Source: Paenirhodobacter ferrireducens | GTDB taxonomy: Bacteria; Pseudomonadota; Alphaproteobacteria; Rhodobacterales; Rhodobacteraceae | Direction: 5' to 3' | DNA: 64,000 nt | NCBI RefSeq assembly: GCF_004022265.1 | Contig: NZ_SAVB01000024.1 | Span: 1-64,000 of the forward strand | In this document: piece after piece, positions 56,430 through 64,000 of the stretch | How positions within the stretch are numbered: the stretch's first letter is position 1 | Layout: every line of letters begins with the position of its first letter | Made by a program: the position numbers and the translations under genes | The notes under the pieces: model-generated | Databases searched by the model: none | Told to the model about the DNA's origin: nothing | What the model saw: only the letters and a program-made list of their open reading frames with translations

Positions 56430-56909
56430 TCAGTTCAGAACGAATTCCATGATCAGCAGGTCGCGCACGCGGTCCTCGCCGCACACGATCTGCACCCGCC
56501 GCAGCATCTGCGCGCGCAGGCGGATCAGCGCAGCGGGGTCTTCGATGTCGCGCAGGTCGACCGCGCGCAGATAGCCGTTGAGCACGTCGACCACCCGCGG
56601 CCGCAGCAGCTCGACATCCTTCTGATAGGCGGCGGGCACCTCGATCTGGGCCGAAAAGCGCAGGTGCCGTGCGGCCGGGTCCGACAGCGAGATCACCATC
56701 GGCTCGAGCGCCACATAGGCAATGTCCGGCAAGGCCGCAGGCGCCGTCGCTGTGTCGTGCGCCGCACCGTGACCGGCCGGCAGCAGGCCGAGGTAGAGCG
56801 CCGCAAAGCTCGCTCCGCCACCGGCGATCATCAGCACGAGGCCGAGAATCAGCGGCAGTCTTGAGCTGTGGGAAGGGGCCGCTTCCGGCTCCGTCTGTGT
56901 CTGCGCCAT
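56430..56909 (-). CDS. fliL: Flagellar basal-body-associated protein FliL
   Basis: A 159-residue inner-membrane protein: short cytoplasmic N-terminus, one membrane helix (LPLILGLVLMIAGGGASFAA), and a periplasmic stomatin-like domain with YVALEPMVISLSDPAARHL, RPRVVDVLNGYLRAVDLRDI and the C-terminal VRDLLIMEFVLN typical of FliL. It surrounds and supports the stator. First gene of a five-gene leftward operon (fliL, small membrane protein, motE-like, motA, AMIN/TPR-like). Divergent from fliF. Confidence 0.93.
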   Translation of the reverse strand: MAQTQTEPEAAPSHSSRLPLILGLVLMIAGGGASFAALYLGLLPAGHGAAHDTATAPAALPDIAYVALEPMVISLSDPAARHLRFSAQIEVPAAYQKDVELLRPRVVDVLNGYLRAVDLRDIEDPAALIRLRAQMLRRVQIVCGEDRVRDLLIMEFVLN

Positions 56910-56954
56910 CGCATCACCGATTTCTTCGTCGTCCCAGCTATAGCCTTGAGACGA

Positions 56955-56969
56955 CTAACCGATTGTTAA
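56955..56969. promoter_or_regulatory. CtrA-like TTAA-N7-TTAG site between fliL and fliF
   Basis: On the minus strand TTAACAATCGGTTAG (56969-56955) matches the CtrA full site TTAA-N7-TTAA(C) except for one base. It lies in the 122-base divergent promoter region of two flagellar operons, the place where CtrA acts in related bacteria. Confidence 0.4.
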
Positions 56970-57031
56970 GGGCGATCGCGGAAAGATGCCCGGGGCGACG
57001 GGACAGACATCCGCTCGTGTGGAGGTGCGGC

Positions 57032-58669
57032 TTGCAACAGTTGACGACGGTATGGGGAAACCTCGACGCGCGTCGCCGCATCATCGTCCTCGGGGCCACG
57101 GCGCTTGTCTTTGCGGCGGTGCTGGCGCTGTCGGGCCTGACGGCTCGGCCGGACATGGCGCTGCTTTATGCCGGGCTCGACGGGGCGAAGGCGGGCGAGG
57201 TGATCTCGGCGCTCGAACAGCGTGCGGTGGCATACGAGGTGCGCGGCGATTCGATCTATGTCGAGGCGCCGAAGCGCGACGAGCTGCGGATGACGCTGGC
57301 CGCCGAGGGGCTGCCGGCGACCGGCGGGGCGGGCTATGAGCTGCTCGATTCGCTGTCGGGCTTCGGCACCACCTCGCAGATGTTCGATGCCGCCTATTGG
57401 CGCGCCAAGGAAGGCGAGCTGGCGCGCACCATCCTTGCCAATCCGGCGATCCGCGCGGCGCGGGTGCATATCGCGCCGCCCTCGGGCGTGTCCTTTCGCG
57501 CCCAGAATCGCCCCACGGCGTCGGTGACGGTCACCACGAACGCCGGCGGGCTTTCGCCGCCGCAGGCCAAAGCCCTGAAATACCTTGTTTCCTCGGCCGT
57601 GGCTGGAATGACGCCCGACGACGTCTCGGTGATCGACACGGCGAGCGGGCTGGTCGCCGCGGGCGACGAGAGCCCCGCCGCCTCGGGCACCGACCGGGCC
57701 GAGACGCTGCGCCGCAACATCGAGAGACTCCTCGAGGCGCGGGTCGGCTATGGCAATGCGGTGGTCGAGGTCGCGGTCGAGACGGTGACCGAGCGCGAGG
57801 CGATCACCGAGCGGCGCATCGACCCGACCAGCCGCACGGTGATCTCGACCGATACTTCCGAAAGTTCGAACAAGGCCGATGAGAGCAAGACGGGCGGCGT
57901 CTCGGTCGCCTCGAACCTGCCCGACGGGCAGGGGGCGAATGGCGGCAGCTCGCAGCGGCAGGGCAACGAGACGCGCGAGCGGACGAATTACGACCTGTCG
58001 GAAACCACGCGCGAGGTGGTGCGCAATCCCGGCGACGTCAAGCGGATCACCGTGGCGGTGCTGGTCGACGGCACCGAGGGCAAGGACGCGAACGGGCAGG
58101 TCTCGGTGGTGCCGCGCTCGGAGGACGAGATTGCCGCGCTGCGTGACCTTGTCGCCTCGGCCGTGGGGTTCGACGAAAAGCGCGGCGACGTCATCACTCT
58201 CCGCTCGATGGCCTTCCAGCCGATCGCCGAACCTGGCGCGATGGCGACGGCGGGGATGCTTGGTGGCGGGGCGCCGCTGGACCTGATGCTGCTGATCGAG
58301 ATTGCGGCGCTGGTGCTGGTGGTGGTCGTGCTGGCGCTGTTCGTGGTGCGGCCGGCGCTGGCGCCGCGCATCGCCACGCAGCCGCGCTCGGGTCTGCCCG
58401 CGCCGCTGTCGGCGCAGCCGGGAGCGGCGCCCGCGCTGATCGGAGAAATCAGCGGCGACGAGGTGCCGGAGCGCGAGATGGAGCTGGTGGCGGATTTCGG
58501 CACCTCCGACCTGCCGGTGCCGATCTCGATGGCCTCGGCCTTTGGGGGGCAGACGGCCGAGCTCGAGGATGATCCGGTCGCCCGGCTGAAACGGCTGATC
58601 GGTCAGCGCCAGGCCGAATCGGTCGAGATCCTGCGCGGCTGGATGGATAAACCGCAGGAGCGTGTCTGA
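57032..58669 (+). CDS. fliF: Flagellar MS-ring protein FliF
   Basis: A 545-residue membrane ring protein. The likely start is TTG at 57032, preceded by GGAGGTG at 57021-57027, giving an N-terminus QQLTTVWGNLDARRRIIVLG; no ATG or GTG fits as well. It has a first membrane helix (about 18-35), YscJ/FliF ring-building motifs (MALLYAGLDGAKAGEVISAL, SALEQRAVAYEV), a variable Ser/Asn-rich region, and a second membrane helix near 420 (LMLLIEIAALVLVVVVLALF). The C-terminal tail (DPVARLKRLIGQRQAESVEI then LRGWM) is the FliG-binding part. It begins fliF-fliH-fliN-fliP. Confidence 0.93.
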   Translation: MQQLTTVWGNLDARRRIIVLGATALVFAAVLALSGLTARPDMALLYAGLDGAKAGEVISALEQRAVAYEVRGDSIYVEAPKRDELRMTLAAEGLPATGGAGYELLDSLSGFGTTSQMFDAAYWRAKEGELARTILANPAIRAARVHIAPPSGVSFRAQNRPTASVTVTTNAGGLSPPQAKALKYLVSSAVAGMTPDDVSVIDTASGLVAAGDESPAASGTDRAETLRRNIERLLEARVGYGNAVVEVAVETVTEREAITERRIDPTSRTVISTDTSESSNKADESKTGGVSVASNLPDGQGANGGSSQRQGNETRERTNYDLSETTREVVRNPGDVKRITVAVLVDGTEGKDANGQVSVVPRSEDEIAALRDLVASAVGFDEKRGDVITLRSMAFQPIAEPGAMATAGMLGGGAPLDLMLLIEIAALVLVVVVLALFVVRPALAPRIATQPRSGLPAPLSAQPGAAPALIGEISGDEVPEREMELVADFGTSDLPVPISMASAFGGQTAELEDDPVARLKRLIGQRQAESVEILRGWMDKPQERV

Positions 58670-59262
58670 TGAGGAATCCGGTCCGGCTGGAAACCTTCGA
58701 GACCGACGCGGGCGCGCCGCAGCCGATCGAGATTGCCCCGGCCGCATTCGAGGAGGCGCGGTTTGCCGCCTTCGAGCAGGGCTATTCTGCCGGCTGGGAT
58801 GACGCGGTCGCGGCGCAGGACGGCGAGGCTGCACAGCTGCGCATGCAGCTGTGCCAGCAGCTGCAGGAGATGTCCTTCACTTTCGTCGAGGCAAGGCGCA
58901 ACCTTCTGGTCGCGCTGCAGCCGCTGTTGCTCGAGATGGCGGCGAAGGTGCTGCCCGCCGCGGCGCGGGAGGCGCTGCCGCGGATCGTCGTCGAACAGCT
59001 TCTGCCGCTGGCGGGCACGGTGCTCGACCGGCCGGTGACGGTGGTCGCCTCGCCCGCAAGCCTGGCGCTGCTGCGGGCGCTGCTGCCAGCGGCGGGTCTG
59101 CCGCTGACCTTCGCCGCGGAGCCGAGCCTCGGCGACGGCCAGGCCTATCTGAAATTCCCCGATGCCGAGACGCGGATCGACCTCGATGGCGTGACCGCGG
59201 CGATCACCGCGGCGATCCGCAGCTACTTCGATGCCACCTTGCAGGAGACCGACCATGGATGA
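58669..59262 (+). CDS. fliH: FliH-like flagellar export regulator
   Basis: A 197-residue protein with the FliH layout: a variable N-terminus, AAFEQGYSAGWDDAVAAQ (the GYxxG-type element), a helical region (LCQQLQEMSFTFVEARRNLL) and the C-terminal domain with PSLGDGQAYLKFPDAETRID. FliH binds and restrains the ATPase FliI; the fliI gene itself is not in the window. The ATG overlaps the fliF stop (TGATG) and the fliN start lies inside its last codons. Confidence 0.83.
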   Translation: MRNPVRLETFETDAGAPQPIEIAPAAFEEARFAAFEQGYSAGWDDAVAAQDGEAAQLRMQLCQQLQEMSFTFVEARRNLLVALQPLLLEMAAKVLPAAAREALPRIVVEQLLPLAGTVLDRPVTVVASPASLALLRALLPAAGLPLTFAAEPSLGDGQAYLKFPDAETRIDLDGVTAAITAAIRSYFDATLQETDHG

Positions 59263-59533
59263 CGTCCGCCAAGACCCTGCCGCGAGCCCGTTCTCGCAGA
59301 TCCCGATCGAGATCACGATCTCGGTCGGCAAGGCACGCCCGCTGGTGCGCGACCTGCTGCGGATGAAGCGTGACGCGATCCTGCCGCTCGACCGCAAGGT
59401 CGAGGACCCGGTCGAGCTTTACGTCGGCGACAAGCTGATCGCGCGCGGCGAGCTGACCGAGCTCGAGGGCGATCAGGCCGGCCAGCTTGCCGTGCGCCTG
59501 ACCGAGGTGGTCGACCTGCAGAACGGTCTTTGA
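59255..59533 (+). CDS. fliN: Flagellar motor switch protein FliN
   Basis: A 92-residue SpoA-domain protein: IPIEITISVGKARPLVRDLL, then LPLDRKVEDPVELYVGDKLI and ARGELTELEGDQAGQLAVRL. This is the compact FliN of the C-ring that carries CheY-P and FliH interactions. ATG 59255 overlaps fliH by 8 bases. Length is typical of short FliN. Confidence 0.92.
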   Translation: MDDVRQDPAASPFSQIPIEITISVGKARPLVRDLLRMKRDAILPLDRKVEDPVELYVGDKLIARGELTELEGDQAGQLAVRLTEVVDLQNGL

Positions 59534-59536
59534 CCG

Positions 59537-60262
59537 ATGCGCCGCGTCGCGGTTCTGGCCGCGTTCCTGTGCCTTGCCGCGCTGCCCGCTGCGGCGCAGC
59601 AGATCTCCCTCGATCTCGGCGGCAGCGACAGCCTTGCCGGCCGCTCGATGCTGATGATCGCGGGGATCACCTTGCTCAGCATCGCGCCGGGGCTGGCGAT
59701 CATGGTGACCTGCTTTCCCTTCGTGGTCACCGTGCTGTCGATCCTGCGTCAGGCGATGGGGCTGCAGCAGTCGCCGCCGAACATGCTGATCGTCAGCCTC
59801 GCGCTGTTCCTGACCTGGTTCATCATGGAACCGACCTTCACCGAAAGCTGGAACGCCGGCATCAGCCCGCTCCTCGACGGCACGGTCGACCTTGCCACGG
59901 CGTTCGCGCGCGGCGTGGCGCCGTTTCGCGGCTTTATGGCCGGCAGGGTGAACCCCGACACCTTCGCCCAGCTTTCCGGCCTGCGCGACGGCATCCCCTT
60001 CGCGGGCGAGCTGAAGGCGGCGCCGCTTTCCACGCTGGTGCCGGCCTTCATGCTGTCCGAGATCACCCGGGCGTTCGAGATCGGTTTTCTCGTCTATCTG
60101 CCCTTTCTCGTCATCGACCTTGTCGTCTCGGCGATCCTGATGTCGATGGGCATGATGATGGTGCCGCCCGCCGCCGTGGCGCTGCCCTTCAAGCTCGCCT
60201 TCTTCGTGGTGGCGAATGGCTGGGTGCTGGTCTCGGGGGCGCTGGTGCGCAGCTATCTCTAG
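59537..60262 (+). CDS. fliP: Flagellar export-gate protein FliP
   Basis: A 241-residue membrane protein with a cleavable signal peptide (VAVLAAFLCLAALPAAAQ), an unusual FliP feature shared by the family. Then ITLLSIAPGLAIMVTCFPFV, VLSILRQAMGLQQSPPNMLI and ALFLTWFIMEPTF. The C-terminal half has LVPAFMLSEITRAFEIGFLV and AILMSMGMMMVPPAAVALPF with KLAFFV. FliP forms the core of the type III export gate with FliQ and FliR, which are not present after it. It starts 3 bases after fliN. A long hairpin covers its stop codon. Confidence 0.95.
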   Translation: MRRVAVLAAFLCLAALPAAAQQISLDLGGSDSLAGRSMLMIAGITLLSIAPGLAIMVTCFPFVVTVLSILRQAMGLQQSPPNMLIVSLALFLTWFIMEPTFTESWNAGISPLLDGTVDLATAFARGVAPFRGFMAGRVNPDTFAQLSGLRDGIPFAGELKAAPLSTLVPAFMLSEITRAFEIGFLVYLPFLVIDLVVSAILMSMGMMMVPPAAVALPFKLAFFVVANGWVLVSGALVRSYL

Positions 60263-60288
60263 CGTCGGCGCCCGACGCTGGAGATAGC
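60252..60288. terminator. 17-bp hairpin covering the fliP stop codon
   Basis: GCTATCTC-T-AGCGTCGG (60252-60268) pairs with CCGACGCT-G-GAGATAGC (60272-60288), all 17 positions pairing if one T-G wobble is allowed, around a 3-base loop. The stop TAG (60260-60262) is inside the stem. No T-run follows. It lies between convergent fliP and msrA. Confidence 0.6.
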
Positions 60289-60294
60289 GGCTGG

Positions 60295-60801
60295 TCACTC
60301 GGCCGCACGCCGCGGCAGCACCCAGCCCGGCCGGATCCGGTGGCAGGTATAGCCGTTCGGGAAGCGCTCGAGGTAATCCTGATGCTCGGGTTCCGCCTGC
60401 CAGAACGGGCCGGCGGGGGCGAGCTCGGTCACCACCTTGCCCGGCCACAGGCCCGAGGCGTCGACATCCGCGATGGTGTCGAGCGCGGTCTGCTGCTGCG
60501 CCTCGGACATGTAGAAGATCGCCGAGCGGTAGGAGGGGCCTATGTCATTGCCCTGCCGGTTCGGCGTGGTCGGGTCGTGGATCTGGAAGAAGAATTCCAG
60601 CAGCCGGCGATAGCTGATCTGCGCCGGGTCGAAGGTGATCTCGATCGCCTCGGCATGGGTGCCGTGGTGGCGGTAGGTCGCGTTCGCCACGTCGCCGCCG
60701 CTATAGCCGACGCGGGTCGAGATCACCCCCGGAAGCTTGCGGATCAGATCCTGCATCCCCCAGAAGCAGCCGCCGGCAAGAAGGGCCGTCTCGGTCATCA
60801 T
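60295..60801 (-). CDS. msrA: Peptide methionine-(S)-S-oxide reductase
   Basis: A 168-residue MsrA. The catalytic cysteine is C12 in GGCFWGMQD. Other landmarks are [40 protein letters not shown] and [16 protein letters not shown]. It reduces the S-epimer of methionine sulfoxide in oxidised proteins. The ATG overlaps the msrB stop (ATGA), so msrB-msrA form a unit. A second Met at codon 2 could also start it. No signal peptide, so cytoplasmic. Confidence 0.96.
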   Translation of the reverse strand: MMTETALLAGGCFWGMQDLIRKLPGVISTRVGYSGGDVANATYRHHGTHAEAIEITFDPAQISYRRLLEFFFQIHDPTTPNRQGNDIGPSYRSAIFYMSEAQQQTALDTIADVDASGLWPGKVVTELAPAGPFWQAEPEHQDYLERFPNGYTCHRIRPGWVLPRRAAE

Positions 60802-61241
60802 TTCACCATGTCCAGATAGTCGCCATAGCCTTCGGCCTCCATCCGGTCGCGCGGGATGAAGCGCAGGCTGGCCGAGTTGATGCAATAGCGCAGCCCGCCG
60901 CGGTCCTGCGGCCCGTCGGGGAAGACATGACCGAGATGGCTGTCGCCGTGTTTCGAGCGCACCTCGACCCGCACCATGCCGTGGCTGAGGTCGCGATGCG
61001 CGGTGACGTGCTCGGCCTCCAGCGGGCGGGTGAAGGACGGCCAGCCGCAATGGCTGTCGAACTTGTCCTGCGAGGCGAAGAGCGGCTCGCCCGAGACCAC
61101 GTCGACGTAAAGCCCGGGCTCGGTGGTGTCGGTGTATTCGCCGGTGAAGGGCCGTTCGGTGCCGCTTTCCTGCGTCACCCGGTATTGTTCGGGCGTCAGC
61201 CGGGCCAGCGCCTCGGGCGTCTTCGCATAGGTCCTGCTCAT
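60798..61241 (-). CDS. msrB: Peptide methionine-(R)-S-oxide reductase
   Basis: A 147-residue MsrB with [20 protein letters not shown] and the catalytic cysteine in [16 protein letters not shown]. The two CxxC zinc knuckles of many MsrBs are replaced ([11 protein letters not shown] and [14 protein letters not shown]), so this is the zinc-free type; the Cys in SHCGWPSF is the likely resolving cysteine. It repairs the R-epimer of methionine sulfoxide. GGAGGGAACCGC precedes the ATG 61239-61241. Coupled to msrA. Confidence 0.96.
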   Translation of the reverse strand: MSRTYAKTPEALARLTPEQYRVTQESGTERPFTGEYTDTTEPGLYVDVVSGEPLFASQDKFDSHCGWPSFTRPLEAEHVTAHRDLSHGMVRVEVRSKHGDSHLGHVFPDGPQDRGGLRYCINSASLRFIPRDRMEAEGYGDYLDMVK

Positions 61242-61312
61242 GCGGTTCCCTCCTGTTGCGGTCTGGCGCAGAAGATGGGGCGCGGGCGGCGGATGTCCAG
61301 CCCCCGCGGCTG

Positions 61313-64000
61313 TCAGGCCACCAGCTGCTCGGCGCGCTTGAGGTCGACCGAGACGAGCTGGCTCACGCCCTGCTCCTGCATCGTCACGCCGAACAGCCGG
61401 TCCATCCGGCTCATCGTCACCGCGTGGTGGGTGATGACGAGGAAGCGGGTGTCGGTGCGCCGTGTCATCTCGTCCATCAGGTCGCAGAACCGCGTCACGT
61501 TCGCATCGTCGAGCGGCGCGTCGACCTCGTCGAGCACGCAGATCGGCGCCGGGTTCGCCAGGAACACCGCGAAGATCAGCGCAAGCGCCGTCAGCGTCTG
61601 CTCGCCGCCCGACAGAAGGGACAGCGTCGACAGCTTCTTGCCCGGCGGCTGGCACATGATCTCCAGCCCGGCCTCGAGCGGATCGTCCGATTCGATCAGC
61701 ACGAGGTTGGCCTCGCCACCGCCGAAGAGGTGGGTGAAGAGATTGCGGAAGCTCTGGTTCACCTGCTCGAAGGCGGTCAGCAGCCGCTCGCGCCCCTCGC
61801 GGTTCAGCCCCTGAATGCCCGAGCGCAGCTTGCGGATCGCCTCCTCGAGGTCGCTCTTCTCCTGCACCAGCGTGTCGTATTCGCCCTGCACCTCGCGCGC
61901 GTCTTCCTCTGCGCGCAGGTTGACGGCGCCAAGCGCCTCGCGACTGCGCTTCAGCCGGGCGACCTCGGTCTCAAGTTCCTCGGCACCGGGCATTTCCTCT
62001 GCGCCCTCGCCAAGGCTTTCGAACAGCGCCTGCGGCGATTGCTCGGTCACCTCGAGGATGCGGTCGGCGGCCTGCGACAGCGTCGCGCGGGCGGCCTCGA
62101 CCCGGGCCTCGGCGCGGGCGCGGCCCTCGCGCGCCTCGCCGGCCAGCCGTTCGGCCTCGCGCTCGGCCAGTTGCGCCTCGCGCAGCGCGGCCTCGGCCGT
62201 GGCCAGACGCTCCGAGGCAGTGCCGCGGCGCTCCTCGGCGGTGTCGATCGCCTCGGACAGCTCCTCGCGCTTCGCCGCCAGCTCCTCGGGCACCTCGGCC
62301 GCTTCGGACAGCTCGTCCACCGCCTCGGCCCGGCGCGCGGCAAGTTCCGCCGACCGCTTCTCGGCGGTCTCGAGCCGGTGGCGCCAGCCGGACAGTTCCT
62401 TGGTGATCTCCTGCCGGCGCTTCAGCCGGGCCTCGCCCTCGCGGCGGATCTCGTCATGGGCCGAGCGGCGGGTCAGCATCGTCACCCGCGCCGCCTCGAC
62501 CGTCATCTTCACCGCGTCGACATCGGCGCGCGCGGCATCGAGGTCCGGCAGCGCCGCCGATTGCGCCTCGGCATCGGCAAGGGCAAGCCGCGCCGAGGAC
62601 GCCTCGTCGCCATGCCGTTTCATCGCCAGCCGCGCGGATTCGAGCTTGCCTGCGGCAATCGCACGCTCGGCCTCGGCCCGGCTCAGCGCGCGGCCGGCTT
62701 CGGCCAGACGCTGATCGGCGGCGCGGCGCGCCTCGCGGGCGCGGGCATCGGCGGCTGAGGCATCGGCGAGCGCGCGCGTCAGCGCCTCGTGTGCCTGCCG
62801 TGCGCCTTCGGCCCGCGCCGCGACCTCCTCGAGATCGCGTTTCAGCTCGACCAGACGGTTGAGCTGGCGCAGCCGCAGCGCCGCGGCGCTTGGTGCATCC
62901 TCGGCGCCGGCGCGGAACCCGTCCCACCGCCACAGATCGCCCGCCAGCGACACGAGCCGCTGACCGGGGGCCAGCAGCGGCTGCAACCGCGCGCCCTCGG
63001 CCGCATCCGCCACAAGGCCGATCTGGCCGATGCGGCGGGTCAGCACCTCGGGCACGCCGACATGCGAGGCCAGCGGCGCGACGCCCGCGGGCAGCGGCTG
63101 CGGCGCGTCGTAATCGGGCATAAGTCCCCAGCCCGAGGCGGCGTCTTCCCCGACCTCGGGGGCGCGCAGATCGTCGGCGAGTGCCGCACCAAGCGCCGCC
63201 TCATAGCCCGGTTCCACCTGCACCCGGTCCAGAAGCTGTTGACCGCTTGCCGCCTCGCGCTCGACCAGCCGGGCGAGCGCCGTCACCTCGGCGCGCAGCG
63301 CGCCCGCCTCGCCCTCGGCCTCCGAGCGCATGGCGCGCGCGGCCGATTCGCGGGCCTGCACCTCGGCGCGGGCCTCCTCGGCGGCGGTCAGCATCTCCTC
63401 GGCGGTCTCGGTCGCCTCCTGCGCCTCTTCCTGAGCGATCTGCGCCGCCTCGAAGGCCTCGCCCGCGCGTTCAAGCGCCTCGGCGGCTTCCTCGGCCTGA
63501 CCGGCTGCGCGCGCGGCCTCGGCCTCGGCGCGGGTCGCGGTCGCACGGCTGTCGGACAGAAGCCGCTGCGCCGAGCCGTGCCGGGCGGCAAGGCGCGCCA
63601 CGTCCTCGGTCATCTCGGCGAGCTGCGCCTCGCGGTCGGCCAGAACCCCCGCCGCCTCGGCCGAGGCCTCTGCCGCCGCCTCGAGCTTGTCGTCCTGGCC
63701 CTCGGCCGCCTTCAACAGCTGGCCCATCTCCCAGTCGAGCCGCTCGATCGTCTCGCCGGCGTCGCGGTTCAGCCCGGCCTCGCGCTCCATGTCGCGGTCA
63801 AGCTGGGTGATGCGCGATTTCAGCGTCTCGATGCGGGCGGCCGCCTGCGCCTCCTGATCGGAGAGCGCATCGCGCTGCAGCATCAGCCGCTGCAGGATCG
63901 CGCCGGCGATCGCCTCTTCCTCGCGCAGCGGCGGCAGCGCGTCTTCCTGCACCGCGCGCGCCTTCGCCGCGCCGCGCGCCGCGCCTTCGGCCTGCGCCGC
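61313..64000 (-). CDS. smc: Chromosome segregation protein SMC (3' part, runs off window)
   Basis: The frame is open through the right edge; about 895 C-terminal residues are seen. They comprise a long Ala/Glu-rich coiled coil, the hinge region (about 63240-62840, with [16 protein letters not shown] and [16 protein letters not shown]), the return coiled coil, and the C-terminal ATPase lobe with signature [20 protein letters not shown] and Walker [19 protein letters not shown], then [20 protein letters not shown]. The N-terminal Walker A lobe is outside. SMC with ScpA and ScpB aligns the chromosome arms from the origin region. Ala-rich coils make antisense frames look open. Confidence 0.96.
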   Translation of the reverse strand, partial: AAQAEGAARGAAKARAVQEDALPPLREEEAIAGAILQRLMLQRDALSDQEAQAAARIETLKSRITQLDRDMEREAGLNRDAGETIERLDWEMGQLLKAAEGQDDKLEAAAEASAEAAGVLADREAQLAEMTEDVARLAARHGSAQRLLSDSRATATRAEAEAARAAGQAEEAAEALERAGEAFEAAQIAQEEAQEATETAEEMLTAAEEARAEVQARESAARAMRSEAEGEAGALRAEVTALARLVEREAASGQQLLDRVQVEPGYEAALGAALADDLRAPEVGEDAASGWGLMPDYDAPQPLPAGVAPLASHVGVPEVLTRRIGQIGLVADAAEGARLQPLLAPGQRLVSLAGDLWRWDGFRAGAEDAPSAAALRLRQLNRLVELKRDLEEVAARAEGARQAHEALTRALADASAADARAREARRAADQRLAEAGRALSRAEAERAIAAGKLESARLAMKRHGDEASSARLALADAEAQSAALPDLDAARADVDAVKMTVEAARVTMLTRRSAHDEIRREGEARLKRRQEITKELSGWRHRLETAEKRSAELAARRAEAVDELSEAAEVPEELAAKREELSEAIDTAEERRGTASERLATAEAALREAQLAEREAERLAGEAREGRARAEARVEAARATLSQAADRILEVTEQSPQALFESLGEGAEEMPGAEELETEVARLKRSREALGAVNLRAEEDAREVQGEYDTLVQEKSDLEEAIRKLRSGIQGLNREGRERLLTAFEQVNQSFRNLFTHLFGGGEANLVLIESDDPLEAGLEIMCQPPGKKLSTLSLLSGGEQTLTALALIFAVFLANPAPICVLDEVDAPLDDANVTRFCDLMDEMTRRTDTRFLVITHHAVTMSRMDRLFGVTMQEQGVSQLVSVDLKRAEQLVA

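Overview
The window looks like a chromosomal segment of a flagellated, GC-rich alphaproteobacterium, most likely Rhodobacteraceae (Rhodobacter/Paracoccus/roseobacter relatives). The basis is protein character, codon use, the order fadB-like / rpsT / dnaA / dnaN / recF / gyrB with mutM-ubiE-ubiB beside it, and an alphaproteobacterial-type flagellar gene set. No species can be named from the sequence alone.

Layout. (1) 1-7.34 kb is an accessory block: the tail of an IS3-type transposase, small orphan proteins, an AT-richer 390-aa protein with a HEPN-like R-x4-H motif, a serine recombinase with repeated upstream motifs, and one 1,070-aa phage tail tape-measure gene without other phage structural genes. 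It ends at the 3' side of a tRNA-Pro(CGG) gene; an IS256-type transposase remnant lies just beyond. (2) 7.9-18.3 kb is an aromatic-compound catabolic cluster. A leftward operon of seven genes encodes extradiol dioxygenase, NTF2-like protein, alpha/beta hydrolase, flavin-dependent monooxygenase, flavin reductase, MetA-type outer-membrane protein and HpaI-type aldolase. Alongside are TetR and IclR regulators, a bicupin-like protein, a flavodoxin-fold quinone reductase and a second flavin reductase. Two promoter regions share a TTCC-N7-GGAA palindrome. (3) 18.4-28.6 kb holds housekeeping and metabolic genes (RidA-like, GDPD, acetyltransferases, PCD, peroxiredoxin, ferredoxin-reductase-like protein, RsmD, HAD phosphatase, MAP, CinA-like, OmpA-like, LysR).

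(4) 28.7-40.4 kb is the replication-gene neighbourhood (gyrB, a VOC protein, recF, dnaN, dnaA, rpsT) followed by an enoyl-CoA hydratase, mutM, ubiE and ubiB. (5) 40.4-60.3 kb is a flagellar supercluster (flgD, fliK, flgJ-like, flgN-like; then an AMIN/TPR-like protein, motA, motE-like, fliL; then fliF, fliH, fliN, fliP). It is split in the middle by a 7.5-kb [NiFe]-hydrogenase operon of the Isp type (hynS-isp1-isp2-hynL, group 1e-like), preceded by its protease and a HupH-like gene and followed by an SCP2 lipid-binding gene and a FadL-family outer-membrane channel gene. (6) 60.3-64 kb holds msrA, msrB and the 3' part of smc, which runs off the window.

Most interesting: the hydrogenase / SCP2 / FadL grouping embedded in flagellar genes, the shared operator-like palindromes of the aromatic cluster, and the isolated tape-measure gene and HEPN-like orphan beside tRNA-Pro. 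All functional statements rest on motif and family recognition by eye; no database search was run.
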